Shown: positions 55,698-64,000 of the stretch, piece after piece
How positions within the stretch are numbered: position 1 is the first letter of the stretch
Layout of the letters: every line of letters starts with the position of its first letter
Origin: Butyrivibrio sp.
GTDB taxonomy: Bacteria > Bacillota_A > Clostridia > Lachnospirales > Lachnospiraceae
Direction of reading: 5' to 3'
Length of the DNA: 64,000 nucleotides
NCBI GenBank assembly: GCA_024690635.1
Contig: JAILOW010000046.1
Span: 1 to 64,000, forward strand
Notes under the pieces: generated by a model
The model's input: the letters and a program-made list of their open reading frames with translations, nothing else
What the model was told of the DNA's origin: nothing
Database searches by the model: none
Program-made: the position numbers and the translations under genes

Positions 55698-57125
55698 ATG
55701 AAACACAGGGAATCCAAAAAGAGAATCCTGGTACTTTTGCTGGGCTTTATAGGACTGTGCATGCAGACCGCTGTTTATGCATGGTTTTGGTTTAATACAT
55801 ATTATCCGATAGTTTCTCAGACCCGTGTCAGTGTTGACGGCTACGTTCTCGGAAACGGTCTTAAGTTGTACTTCCGTGGACATTTGCTGATACTGGGTAT
55901 CTATTTTATTCTGCTTCTGTTCTTTTCAAATACCTACGGAGGATTGAAGATAGGCTATCTGAAGCCTATGGATGTATTCTTTTCCCAGATATTTGCACTC
56001 TTCATGGTGAACTTTATTTCCTACTTCCAGATCGCTCTTTTGAGGAACTGGCTGGTAAGGGTTGTTCCTATGGTGGAGATTTTCGTCATTCAGCTTCTGA
56101 TATCATTCATATGGGCATACATAACGAATGCTATCTATATGGCCATATTCCCGCCAAGAGAGCTTCTTCTTGTAAGTGGCGAGTATCCTGTGGATGATAT
56201 TGAGCGCAAGTTCAACACCAGAAAAGACAAATATCACATCGCCAAAAAGATGAATATCTCCGAGGGCATCGATGCCATTTACAAAGAGTGCCTCGGAAAG
56301 TACGACGGTGTTATTGTGTGGGATGTTCCCAGCCAGTTCAGAAACGGCCTTGTTAAATACTGCTACGGCAAGAATATCAGAGTTTACGTTATGCCCAAGA
56401 TAACAGACGTTTTGTTAAAGGGCTCCACACAGCTTCATCTTTTTGATACACCGGTGCTGCTCCTTAGAGAGTATGCCATCAAGGCGGAGCAGAGAGCCAT
56501 AAAGAGACTTATGGACATTGTGCTGTCGCTGATCCTTATCGTTATCACATCGCCTATCATGTTGATAACTGCTGTTATTATAAAGACTTATGACGGAGGC
56601 CCCATTTTGTACAAGCAGATCCGCTGTACAAGAGACCAAAAGGAATTCAAGATCATGAAATTCCGCAGCATGAAAGTTGATGCGGAAAAAGACGGAGTTG
56701 CAAGACTTGCATCCAAAAATGATTCAAGGATAACTCCCATCGGAAAGTTTATCAGATCCTGCAGGATCGACGAACTTCCACAGCTCTTTAACATACTTGT
56801 GGGAGATATGTCCTTTATTGGACCAAGACCCGAAAGACCTGAGATCATCAAGCAATACCTTGAAGAGATGCCTGAGTTTGCTTTCAGAATGAAGGTGAAG
56901 GCAGGACTTGCGGGATACGCCCAGGTTTACGGTAAATACAACACAACACCCTATGACAAGTTAAAGCTTGATCTTACATATATCGAGAACTATTCAATAT
57001 GGCTGGATATCAAGCTGATGCTTCTTACGGTAAAGATATTGTTCACACCCGACAGCACGGAAGGTGTTGAGGAAAACCAGACCACAGCAGCAACAAACAG
57101 GAGTGAGAATGAAACACGCAAATGA
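55698..57125 (+). CDS. Polyprenyl glycosylphosphotransferase (initiating sugar transferase)
   Basis: A 475-residue WbaP/EpsE-like enzyme: about four N-terminal membrane helices, a CoA-binding-like middle, then the bacterial sugar transferase domain with KRLMDIVLSLILIVITSPIM, GGPILYKQIRCTRDQKEFKIMKFRSM and PQLFNILVGDMSFIGPRPERPE. It transfers the first sugar phosphate to undecaprenyl phosphate. Confidence 0.93.
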   Translation: MKHRESKKRILVLLLGFIGLCMQTAVYAWFWFNTYYPIVSQTRVSVDGYVLGNGLKLYFRGHLLILGIYFILLLFFSNTYGGLKIGYLKPMDVFFSQIFALFMVNFISYFQIALLRNWLVRVVPMVEIFVIQLLISFIWAYITNAIYMAIFPPRELLLVSGEYPVDDIERKFNTRKDKYHIAKKMNISEGIDAIYKECLGKYDGVIVWDVPSQFRNGLVKYCYGKNIRVYVMPKITDVLLKGSTQLHLFDTPVLLLREYAIKAEQRAIKRLMDIVLSLILIVITSPIMLITAVIIKTYDGGPILYKQIRCTRDQKEFKIMKFRSMKVDAEKDGVARLASKNDSRITPIGKFIRSCRIDELPQLFNILVGDMSFIGPRPERPEIIKQYLEEMPEFAFRMKVKAGLAGYAQVYGKYNTTPYDKLKLDLTYIENYSIWLDIKLMLLTVKILFTPDSTEGVEENQTTAATNRSENETRK

Positions 57126-58197
57126 GACCCTGGATCTGAGAAGCTTTTATCTTCGCCTCATCAGAAAGATATGGATACTTCCAGTGGCGGCTCTTTTGGG
57201 AGCGGCCTTTGGACTTTTGCTGTATTTTCTGGCAACGGTGGTTTTCGGCCCCGGCAGGCAGTACAGCTCTGAATCATATTTTTACATAAAGTTTGCCTAC
57301 GATGAGCAGGCAGGGACTTTGGTGGATCATTACAATGCATACACCTGGAACACCCTTATTTCCACTGATCCTGTGATCATCCCCCTTGAGGAGAATCTCA
57401 AATCTTCGGGAGTTACCATGGAAAGAGGAGATATCCTTGCGGCAGTTACCGCAGAGATCCCTTCTGATGTAAGAGTACTGAAGATAACCGTAAAGACTTC
57501 CGACAAAGACCTTACAACGGCAATTACCGAAGCCGCAGCTGTTGCCATTGAAAAATACGGTGATACCAACGATGCTTTTGATTCCATAGATACACTTTCA
57601 AAGGGCGAGGCTTCGCCTGTTGTTTATACTGACAGGACAGTTGTTGCAGCAATATCCGGTGCGGTACTTTTTGTAATAGCTGCGATACTGATACTCCTTC
57701 TTATGGATGCTCTCGACGATGCCATATATGTTCCGGAGGATATCGAAAAGAGATTTGGACTTCCTGTCATCGGCACGACTTTCAAAGACAAGGGAAGAGA
57801 AGACAAAGATCTTACAGGATTTTTTGCCAATGAAGCCGCCTCTTCCTACGAAAAGATCGTTAAGGGCGCCGGTGAAGTAGTCTTTATATCCGCAGATAGC
57901 ATAAAGGACGATAAGCTTTCAGTGTCAGACCTTGATCAGTACAAAAAGGCTCTTGGTACAAGACTTGAGGATACAACTAAGTTTGTACCAATGGCTGTTC
58001 CGGGAACAGTTCTTGATAATTACAGAAAGATCGGAACAGCAGACGGGGTGATACTGGCTATCCCTGCAGGAATGCGCGGAAGTGTTCTGGCAGATCATAC
58101 CATCGGACAGCTTAAAAAGCATGAATGCCCTATCCTCGGAGTTTTACTTACAAGAGCGGACAAGGGATTTATTAAGAGCTATTACAGGTTCAAATGA
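57109..58197 (+). CDS. Wzz-like chain-length protein fused to a degenerate BY-kinase domain
   Basis: A 362-residue protein. Wzz part: membrane helices 20-46 and 178-200 with an external loop. The cytoplasmic part (205-362) follows a BY-kinase layout: FGLPVIGTTF, VVFISADSIKDDKLSV where the Walker A P-loop belongs, DGVILAIPAGMRG near a Walker-type strand, and PILGVLLTRAD with an end SYYRFK. There is no GxxxxGK(S/T) P-loop, no Walker B aspartates and only two tail tyrosines. No separate tyrosine kinase is in the cluster. ATG 57109 has GGAG upstream; it overlaps the sugar transferase gene by 17 bases. Confidence 0.75.
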   Translation: MKHANETLDLRSFYLRLIRKIWILPVAALLGAAFGLLLYFLATVVFGPGRQYSSESYFYIKFAYDEQAGTLVDHYNAYTWNTLISTDPVIIPLEENLKSSGVTMERGDILAAVTAEIPSDVRVLKITVKTSDKDLTTAITEAAAVAIEKYGDTNDAFDSIDTLSKGEASPVVYTDRTVVAAISGAVLFVIAAILILLLMDALDDAIYVPEDIEKRFGLPVIGTTFKDKGREDKDLTGFFANEAASSYEKIVKGAGEVVFISADSIKDDKLSVSDLDQYKKALGTRLEDTTKFVPMAVPGTVLDNYRKIGTADGVILAIPAGMRGSVLADHTIGQLKKHECPILGVLLTRADKGFIKSYYRFK

Positions 58198-58205
58198 GGA
58201 TGCCT

Positions 58206-59030
58206 ATGGGAGATAACAGACTTCAGATACTGATATCCGCAGTGGACAAGGAACCGGAAGCTCTTTTGGAGTGTATGAATATCGGGTGCGACGCTGTCCT
58301 TGTAGATCAGATCATAAAAGATGCGGAGGGACGCACGAACCTTCCGTCTGATAGAGAAGTTAATATAGGCGGATACAAGGCACTTATTCTTGAAAGAAAA
58401 GAAAAGGGTGTGGGAAAGTCCAGAAATACGGCATTTGAGCACTCTGATCATGAAATAATACAGTTCGGCGATGATGATATTGTGTACCTTGATGGCTATG
58501 CAGATAAGGTTATTGCTGAGTTTGATGCTCACCCTGAGGCTGACCTGATTCTTTTTAATGTCAAAGCCCAGGAGGGAAGAGAAACCTATTGGAACGAGGA
58601 TTTTTCGAAAGTATCCTGGTACAACTACGGAAGATATCCTGCCTACGCCATTTGTGCAAGGCGCGGGAAGCTTCAGGAAGCGGGAGTAAGGTATTCCCTT
58701 CTTTTCGGAGGGGGAGCTCCGTACATGAACGGAGAGGATTCTCTTTTCCTTCATGACTGCCTGAAGGCGGGGCTTTCTCTTTACAGAAGTCCTGTTCATA
58801 TCGGAAATGAAACCTCCGGGGAATCCACCTGGTTTAAAGGATATACGGACAAATTCTTTTTTGACAGAGGCGTCCTTTATCATTTCCTCTACGGAGGCGC
58901 AGCTTTTGTGTGGGGATTTAGATTTCTTTTCAAAAACAGAAAGGAAATGTGCAAAGAGAGCGGGCTGCTTAAGAGCTACAGACTGCTCCTTAAGGGAATA
59001 GCCCAGGGGAAAACCCTAAAGAAGGTGTAA
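58206..59030 (+). CDS. Family 2-like glycosyltransferase
   Basis: A 274-residue protein with GT-A features: LQILISAVDKEPEALLEC, GVGKSRNTAFEHSDHEIIQFGDDDIVYLDG (DDD) and NGEDSLFLHDCLKAG. It lacks the classic VxVxxPxYN start, and has a short hydrophobic stretch near 240. ATG 58206 follows AGGA; the ATG at 58194, inside the previous stop, is the alternative. Confidence 0.8.
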   Translation: MGDNRLQILISAVDKEPEALLECMNIGCDAVLVDQIIKDAEGRTNLPSDREVNIGGYKALILERKEKGVGKSRNTAFEHSDHEIIQFGDDDIVYLDGYADKVIAEFDAHPEADLILFNVKAQEGRETYWNEDFSKVSWYNYGRYPAYAICARRGKLQEAGVRYSLLFGGGAPYMNGEDSLFLHDCLKAGLSLYRSPVHIGNETSGESTWFKGYTDKFFFDRGVLYHFLYGGAAFVWGFRFLFKNRKEMCKESGLLKSYRLLLKGIAQGKTLKKV

Positions 59031-60158
59031 ATGGCTGTATATATATCGCTGACGGTCCTGGTTCTTGCCACGGCCATGCTGATAAAAAAGAATAACGATC
59101 AAAGAGACGGACAGCTTTTGATACATCGGGGAATGACCAGACAGGACATGGTAAACATAGTAGCTGTGCTGATCATTTTTACTTTACTGTTTCTTGTTTC
59201 GGCCCTTAGGCTTAACGTGGGTAACGACTACGCCAAGTATGTGGAATTTATGCACCTTGTGTTCAGCAGAGCCTATGTGCCCACTGAGGCGGGCTTTAAT
59301 GCCCTGACCTACGCAGTGTACTACCTTTGCGGATATGAGAATTACATTCTTGTGTTTGCAATCTTTGCCTTTGCCACGGTGTACTTTTTTATGAAAGCCC
59401 TGTGGGAGCAGAGCGTGAGCTTTATAATGAGCTTTGGCATGTACATGCTCCTTGGATATTATTTCCAGTCCATCAGTACTGTCAGATATTACCTGGCTCT
59501 TGGCATGGCACTTTATTCCGTAAAATACCTGCTGAAAAAAGACTGGCCAAGGTTTTTGCTGCTGATCCTTGTGGGAGCTCTTTTCCACAAATCGCTTCTG
59601 GTGGTGCTTTTGCTGTATCCTATTGCAAGGTATAACCTTAAAAGGTGGATGTACGGCGTTTTTGTTCTACTGGGAGCAAGCTGTCTGTTCCTTCAGGATC
59701 TTTATCTGAAGGTGGTGATATTTCTTTATCCCTCCTACAAAGATACTGAGTATCTTGAGGGCGGCACCAGCTATGTGAATATCGCAAGATGCCTCTTGAT
59801 ACTGATACTGGCTCTTGTACTGTACAAAAATGTGATAAAAGACAGCGCGGCCTGCAGGTTTTACTTTAACTGCAATTTCCTGGCACTTGTGCTGTATGTA
59901 TTCGGATCCTTTTTGCCTATCATCTCCAGGATCGGATATTACCTGACTGTAACGCACATTCTTTTTGTGCCGGCGCTTATACTGGGCGTTAAGGATGACA
60001 AAAAGCGAAGGATCCTTGAAATATGTGCCATCCTGGCCTGCGTTTTGTATTTTGCCCTGTACATGAGAGGGGCTTCGGCAGACGGCGTCAGGATTCTGCC
60101 TTATCAGACCTTCCTCTTCCACGACATGCCAATGACTTTGTCGGAGAGAGGATATTAA
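59031..60158 (+). CDS. EpsG/Wzy-like polysaccharide polymerase
   Basis: A 375-residue protein with about ten membrane helices; RLNVGNDYAKYVEFMHL, the aromatic SISTVRYYLALGMALYSVKYL, FHKSLLVVLLLYPIARYN and ISRIGYYLTVTHILF are features of EpsG family members. It probably polymerises repeat units made by the flanking glycosyltransferases. The ATG follows the preceding stop at once (TAAATG). Confidence 0.85.
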   Translation: MAVYISLTVLVLATAMLIKKNNDQRDGQLLIHRGMTRQDMVNIVAVLIIFTLLFLVSALRLNVGNDYAKYVEFMHLVFSRAYVPTEAGFNALTYAVYYLCGYENYILVFAIFAFATVYFFMKALWEQSVSFIMSFGMYMLLGYYFQSISTVRYYLALGMALYSVKYLLKKDWPRFLLLILVGALFHKSLLVVLLLYPIARYNLKRWMYGVFVLLGASCLFLQDLYLKVVIFLYPSYKDTEYLEGGTSYVNIARCLLILILALVLYKNVIKDSAACRFYFNCNFLALVLYVFGSFLPIISRIGYYLTVTHILFVPALILGVKDDKKRRILEICAILACVLYFALYMRGASADGVRILPYQTFLFHDMPMTLSERGY

Positions 60159-60167
60159 GAGGTGCTT

Positions 60168-61052
60168 ATGAACAAACCTTTTTTTACCGTAATAGTTGTC
60201 TCCTACAATGCGGGGGACAATCTCATAGAAACCGTTGACAGTATCTGGAAACAGTCCTGCAGGGATTTTCGGATCTTAATCAAGGACGGAATGTCCACCG
60301 ACGGTTCCATAAAAAAACTCAGGGAAAAATATGACGTTGGAATAGAAGGCAGCGCGGAAAACAAGCAGATCGTGCTGATGGAGAGCTGCGACAACGGCAT
60401 CTATCATGCCATGAACATTGCGGTTTCGAGGCTTTCGGAGTATGAAAAGCCTGAAGGGGCGCCGTCTTACGTGTTCTTTTTAAACTGTGGCGACAGATTT
60501 TACGACGAAAATGTCCTTAAGGATGTCAAGGATTTCATAAACAAAAGAAATTCAAAGAAGGGTACAGTGATCCCGGCGATCTTTTACGGGGATATATTTG
60601 ACGATGTTACGGGCAACCGCGTGGCATCCAATCCAAAGATAGATGATTACGCTCTTTACAGGAATGTCCCTTCACATCAGGCATGTTTTTATGATGAGAG
60701 GCTGATTTTCAGAAATCCCTTCGATCTTAAATACAAGGTCAGAGCGGACTACGAGCAGTTTCTCAGATGCTATTACAGAGAAAAGGCTGATACAGTCTAT
60801 GTTTCACGTATTGTTGCCAATTATGAGGGAGGTGGCTTCTCAGATCAGAACAAAAAGATCTCCGAGGAGGAAAGGCGCGAGATAATAACCCGCTATCTTC
60901 CCAAATCCCGTATCAGAAAGTATGACCTTTTGAGAGTTTTGACGTTGTCGGGACTGCGTACGCATCTTGCTAACGGAAAACTTACCGCCGGAGCTTACAA
61001 TGCCCTTAAGAGCAGTATCTATGCACTAAAGGGCAGGAAGAAGAGGAAATAA
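60168..61052 (+). CDS. Family 2 glycosyltransferase
   Basis: A 294-residue GT2 with FFTVIVVSYNAGDNLIETVDSIWKQSCRDFRILIKDGMSTDGS, DNGIYHAMNIAV and VFFLNCGDRFY, resembling colanic acid WcaA/WcaE-like enzymes. ATG 60168 after GAGGTG is chosen; GTG 60162 is possible. Confidence 0.88.
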   Translation: MNKPFFTVIVVSYNAGDNLIETVDSIWKQSCRDFRILIKDGMSTDGSIKKLREKYDVGIEGSAENKQIVLMESCDNGIYHAMNIAVSRLSEYEKPEGAPSYVFFLNCGDRFYDENVLKDVKDFINKRNSKKGTVIPAIFYGDIFDDVTGNRVASNPKIDDYALYRNVPSHQACFYDERLIFRNPFDLKYKVRADYEQFLRCYYREKADTVYVSRIVANYEGGGFSDQNKKISEEERREIITRYLPKSRIRKYDLLRVLTLSGLRTHLANGKLTAGAYNALKSSIYALKGRKKRK

Positions 61053-61055
61053 GAT

Positions 61056-62336
61056 TTGAAGATCCTATGGCTGTGTAACATAATGCTGCCTGCATATGCC
61101 AAGGCCCACGGGCTTAACTATTCCGTGAGAGAGGGCTGGCTTTCAGGCTGCCTTAACAGAATGATCGATGGGAAAGAGGAAAGCGATATAACGCTTGGAG
61201 TATGCTTTCCCGCAGAGGGAGCCATCGCTTCATCAAGTGAAGTCATTGACGGCGTGACCTACTACGGCTTTAACGAGGACTTAAATCACCCGGAAAACTA
61301 CGACGGAACCGTTGAGAACAGGTTCCATGTGATCCTGGATGATTTTAAACCGGATGTGCTCCATATTTTCGGAACAGAATTCCCGCACACTCTGGCTATG
61401 GAAAGAGCTTTCGGAAGGCCTGAGAGGACTCTTTTGGGGATTCAGGGAGTCTGCAGGGCTATAGCAGCGGATTACATGGCGGACATACCGGCGGAAGTGC
61501 AGAACTATGCTACTTTCAGGGATAGGATCAAAGAAGATTCTCTTTTGCAGCAGCAGGAAAAATATAAGGTCAGGGCAGAACATGAGCGTGAGGCCATAAT
61601 GCTGGCGGGAAACATCACCGGTCGTACGGCCTTTGATAAAAAAGAAACTTCGGATATAAATCCCGAGGCAGAGTATTTTGCCATGAACGAGACCATGAGG
61701 CCATGTTTTTATGAGGGCAGATGGGAAGAAAAGAATGCGGAGCCTCACAGCATCTTTTTATCTCAGGGTGACTATCCTTTAAAGGGCTTTCATTTCATGC
61801 TTCAGGCAATGCCTGAGATTTTGGAAAAATATCCCGACGCAAAGCTTTATGTTGCGGGAAATAATATCATAGGACGGGGCGGAAGTAAGTATCCCTATTT
61901 CATGAGAGCCAGCTCCTACGGTAAATATATAAAGAGCCTGATTTCAAAAAACAGGCTGAAGAAAAAGGTAAAAATGCTCGGAACCCTGACGGATGAGGAG
62001 ATGAAGGAGCGGTTTTTAAAAAGCAGCGTCTTTGTATGCCCTTCCGTCATAGAAAATTCGCCCAATTCACTTGGCGAAGCAATGTTGCTTGGGGTTCCTG
62101 TAGTGGCTTCAAGAGTGGGCGGCATACCCGATATGGTTACGGAAAACAAGGATGGTCTTTTGTTTGAAAGAGGCAATGTTTCTGAGCTTGCAGGGTGCAT
62201 CCTGCAGATCTGGGATGAGCCGGTGATCTCCTCTGTTTACGGAGACAACGCTGCAAAGCATGCTGCCAGGACCCACAATGCGGATGAAAACTACAAGAGA
62301 CTTGTGGAAATATACAATGAGATTGTGAAAGGCTGA
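61056..62336 (+). CDS. Family 4 glycosyltransferase
   Basis: A 426-residue GT-B enzyme: MKILWLCNIMLP, FGTEFPHTLA, LSQGDYPLKGFHFMLQAMPEIL, VCPSVIENSPNSLGEAMLLGVPVVASRVGGIPDMV (E-x7-E) and GLLFERGN. Start is TTG 61056, three bases after the preceding stop. Confidence 0.9.
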   Translation: MKILWLCNIMLPAYAKAHGLNYSVREGWLSGCLNRMIDGKEESDITLGVCFPAEGAIASSSEVIDGVTYYGFNEDLNHPENYDGTVENRFHVILDDFKPDVLHIFGTEFPHTLAMERAFGRPERTLLGIQGVCRAIAADYMADIPAEVQNYATFRDRIKEDSLLQQQEKYKVRAEHEREAIMLAGNITGRTAFDKKETSDINPEAEYFAMNETMRPCFYEGRWEEKNAEPHSIFLSQGDYPLKGFHFMLQAMPEILEKYPDAKLYVAGNNIIGRGGSKYPYFMRASSYGKYIKSLISKNRLKKKVKMLGTLTDEEMKERFLKSSVFVCPSVIENSPNSLGEAMLLGVPVVASRVGGIPDMVTENKDGLLFERGNVSELAGCILQIWDEPVISSVYGDNAAKHAARTHNADENYKRLVEIYNEIVKG

Positions 62337-62349
62337 CGGGATAAAGGTT

Positions 62350-63564
62350 TTGAGGATCACGTTCGTTTCCAATTACATAAACCATCACCAGCTTCCCTTC
62401 TGCGATGCCATGCAAAACGCAGGAGATGATGTGCAGTTTTCTTTTATCCAGGTAATGCCCATGGAGGAAAAGAGAGTCAGCATGGGCTGGGGAGTTGATG
62501 AGGCTAAGATACCTTATCTTGTGCTTTATTATGAGGAGCCCAAAAAGGCAGCAGAGCTCATAAGAAACAGTGATGTGGTGCTCTTTGGCTGGACCGAAGG
62601 AAAGATAAAGGAGCTTGAAGAAGAGCGGCTTTCATCCGGAAAGCTCTCCTTCAGGGTAAGCGAGAGGATATACAGAGAAGGGCAGTGGAAGGCTGTATCG
62701 CCCAAGGGACTTGTTTCAAAGTATAAAGAACATATCAGATACAGAAAACTGCCGGTTTATCTTCTTTGCACCGGAGCTTATGTGGCTTCTGATTTTGATC
62801 TTATAAAGGCATATCCGAAAAAGAAACTTAAATGGGGATATTTTCCCGATGCGTCGGGAATAGGCGCCGGGACTTCCGCAGATTCTCATATGAGCGGTCA
62901 GAATGCCGAGAATAAGCTTAGGATCTGCTGGGCCGGAAGGATGATCCCCCTAAAGCATCCTGAATATGCGTTAAAGCTTGCAAGGGCTCTTTCTGAGACG
63001 GGCTGCGATTTTACTCTTGATATGGTTGGTGACGGAAGGCTTCTTCCTCATCTTAAGACCATAGCATCAGGCATGGGACTTACTGATAAGGTGAATTTCA
63101 CCGGAGGAAAAGCTCCCATGGAAGTTCTGGATTATATGAAAAGAGCTGATATATTTCTTTTTACAAGCAATTATATCGAAGGCTGGGGAGCTGTTGTTAA
63201 CGAAGCCATGCAAAACGGCTGCTGCGTAGTTGCCTCAAAAGAAGCCGGAGCGGTACCTTTTTTGATAAAGGACGGTGAAAACGGCCTTATCTATGATAAG
63301 GGAGATTACGAAGAACTGGAGAGAGCGGTTCTCGGGCTTGTAAATGACAGAGACAGGATAAAAAAGCTTGGAGAAGCTGCAGCGGAAACTATAGAAAAGA
63401 TCTGGAATGCGGACAATGCGGCAAAAGAGCTTTTGAGATTTTGCAGGGAGTATCTTGAGGGAAAAGAGCCTTCTTTTGCAAAAGAAGGTCCCATGAGCGT
63501 TGCTGAGCATATTAAGGCACCGGGATTTATTAGGACTCTTAGAGAAGACAATCATTTGGAATGA
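62350..63564 (+). CDS. Family 4 glycosyltransferase
   Basis: A 404-residue GT-B enzyme: VSNYINHHQLPFCDAM, RICWAGRMIPLKHPEYALKLARAL, LDMVGDGRLLPHL, FLFTSNYIEGWGAVVNEAMQNGCCVVASKEAGAVPFLI. It starts with TTG at 62350. The N-terminus fits enzymes starting with a histidine-rich acceptor loop (NHHQLPF). Confidence 0.9.
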   Translation: MRITFVSNYINHHQLPFCDAMQNAGDDVQFSFIQVMPMEEKRVSMGWGVDEAKIPYLVLYYEEPKKAAELIRNSDVVLFGWTEGKIKELEEERLSSGKLSFRVSERIYREGQWKAVSPKGLVSKYKEHIRYRKLPVYLLCTGAYVASDFDLIKAYPKKKLKWGYFPDASGIGAGTSADSHMSGQNAENKLRICWAGRMIPLKHPEYALKLARALSETGCDFTLDMVGDGRLLPHLKTIASGMGLTDKVNFTGGKAPMEVLDYMKRADIFLFTSNYIEGWGAVVNEAMQNGCCVVASKEAGAVPFLIKDGENGLIYDKGDYEELERAVLGLVNDRDRIKKLGEAAAETIEKIWNADNAAKELLRFCREYLEGKEPSFAKEGPMSVAEHIKAPGFIRTLREDNHLE

Positions 63565-63571
63565 GGGAAAA

Positions 63572-64000
63572 ATGAGATTTATTGACAGGTTTTTGGATAC
63601 TGAAGTTGAATATTTCGGAGTGAAGGTGTCTTTGCTGGACTTGTTGTTCGGTACAGCACTTCTGGCTCTTGGTATTATTTTCAGGGTGTCTCTTTTTGAG
63701 ATACAGTCGGGAGATTATGTTCTTGCCTTTGCGGACTGGATGAGAGAATGCCACGAGGCGGGAGGCTTTGCCTATCTTGGTATAGAACCGGGCATCTCCG
63801 ATGCCAGCACTTTTGATTACAACTGCATGTTCCAGTACATAATAGTGCTTCTTCATTACATTGGCGGAAATGTCAGCGACATGTATCTGGTAAAGACTGT
63901 TTCTGTGGTATTTGATATTCTCTGTGCCGTTACGGTCATGAGGATCACCTACAATGTTACGGGCTATAATGTAAAAAAATCGCTTCTTGCTTTCGGAGCC
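63572..64000 (+). CDS. N-terminal part of a polytopic membrane protein (probable GT-C type)
   Basis: The first 143 residues, cut by the window end: a helix (about 22-42), then SGDYVLAFADWMRECHEAGGFAYLG and SDASTFDYNCMFQYIIVLLHYIGG. The loop with an Asp after the first helix is as in mannosyltransferase-like GT-C enzymes found in EPS clusters. AGGG lies before the ATG. The function is inferred only from fold pattern and place. Confidence 0.6.
   Translation, partial: MRFIDRFLDTEVEYFGVKVSLLDLLFGTALLALGIIFRVSLFEIQSGDYVLAFADWMRECHEAGGFAYLGIEPGISDASTFDYNCMFQYIIVLLHYIGGNVSDMYLVKTVSVVFDILCAVTVMRITYNVTGYNVKKSLLAFGA

Overview
The window looks like chromosomal DNA from a motile, low-to-moderate GC anaerobic member of the Clostridia, most likely Lachnospiraceae close to Butyrivibrio or Pseudobutyrivibrio. 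The family call rests on gene content: a type III glutamine synthetase, the hrcA-grpE-dnaK-dnaJ order with a CIRCE operator, Bacillus/Clostridium-type gene neighbourhoods, frequent TTG starts and a mosaic exopolysaccharide cluster. The genus is inference. All genes lie on the + strand except two small ones (an HPr-like protein and a YjfB-like motility protein).

Region 1 (1-19005): the tail of a surface-type protein; a CIRCE-controlled chaperone operon running into prmA and rsmE; a cysteine desulfurase plus thiI (tRNA thiolation); a divergent HPr-like gene without the catalytic histidine; mtaB; then ireB-ruvX-DUF1292-rnjA, a truncated MltG-like protein, a trmR-like methyltransferase and a U32 trhP-like protein. 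The last block follows the B. subtilis order yrzL-yrrK-yrzB-yrrL-yrrM-yrrN/O. Next comes glnN, directly followed by a tRNA-Gln(CUG) gene whose promoter is embedded in a 15-bp inverted repeat.

Region 2 (19006-34640): acyl-ACP thioesterase, CvfB-like RNA-binding protein, CPBP protease; a minus-strand motility protein with a sigma-D-like -10 box; a PucR/CdaR-type regulator upstream of ftsE-ftsX, a PcsB/EnvC-like hydrolase and a CtpA protease (cell-wall splitting); a PP2C phosphatase-Ser/Thr kinase-small membrane protein cassette; and uvrB-uvrA under a promoter carrying a LexA box.

Region 3 (34641-47842): mbl-flhO-flhP-flgJ-like (cytoskeleton plus flagellar rod), recD2 that may be translated from a leaderless mRNA, comFC-yvyF, two unknown membrane proteins preceding cdaA-ybbR-glmM (cyclic di-AMP and cell-wall precursors), a catalytic-type HPr, and a DUF3048 lipoprotein.

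Region 4 (47843-64000): envelope polysaccharide functions. A lone rfbD, a PAP2-like protein, a large membrane protein and a CAP-domain protein precede gmd-fcl (GDP-fucose). A long tight operon then encodes glycosyltransferases, the initiating polyprenyl-phosphate sugar transferase, a Wzz protein fused to an apparently dead BY-kinase domain, and an EpsG/Wzy-like polymerase. It runs off the window end. No insertion sequences, phage genes, CRISPR arrays or frameshifted genes were seen.
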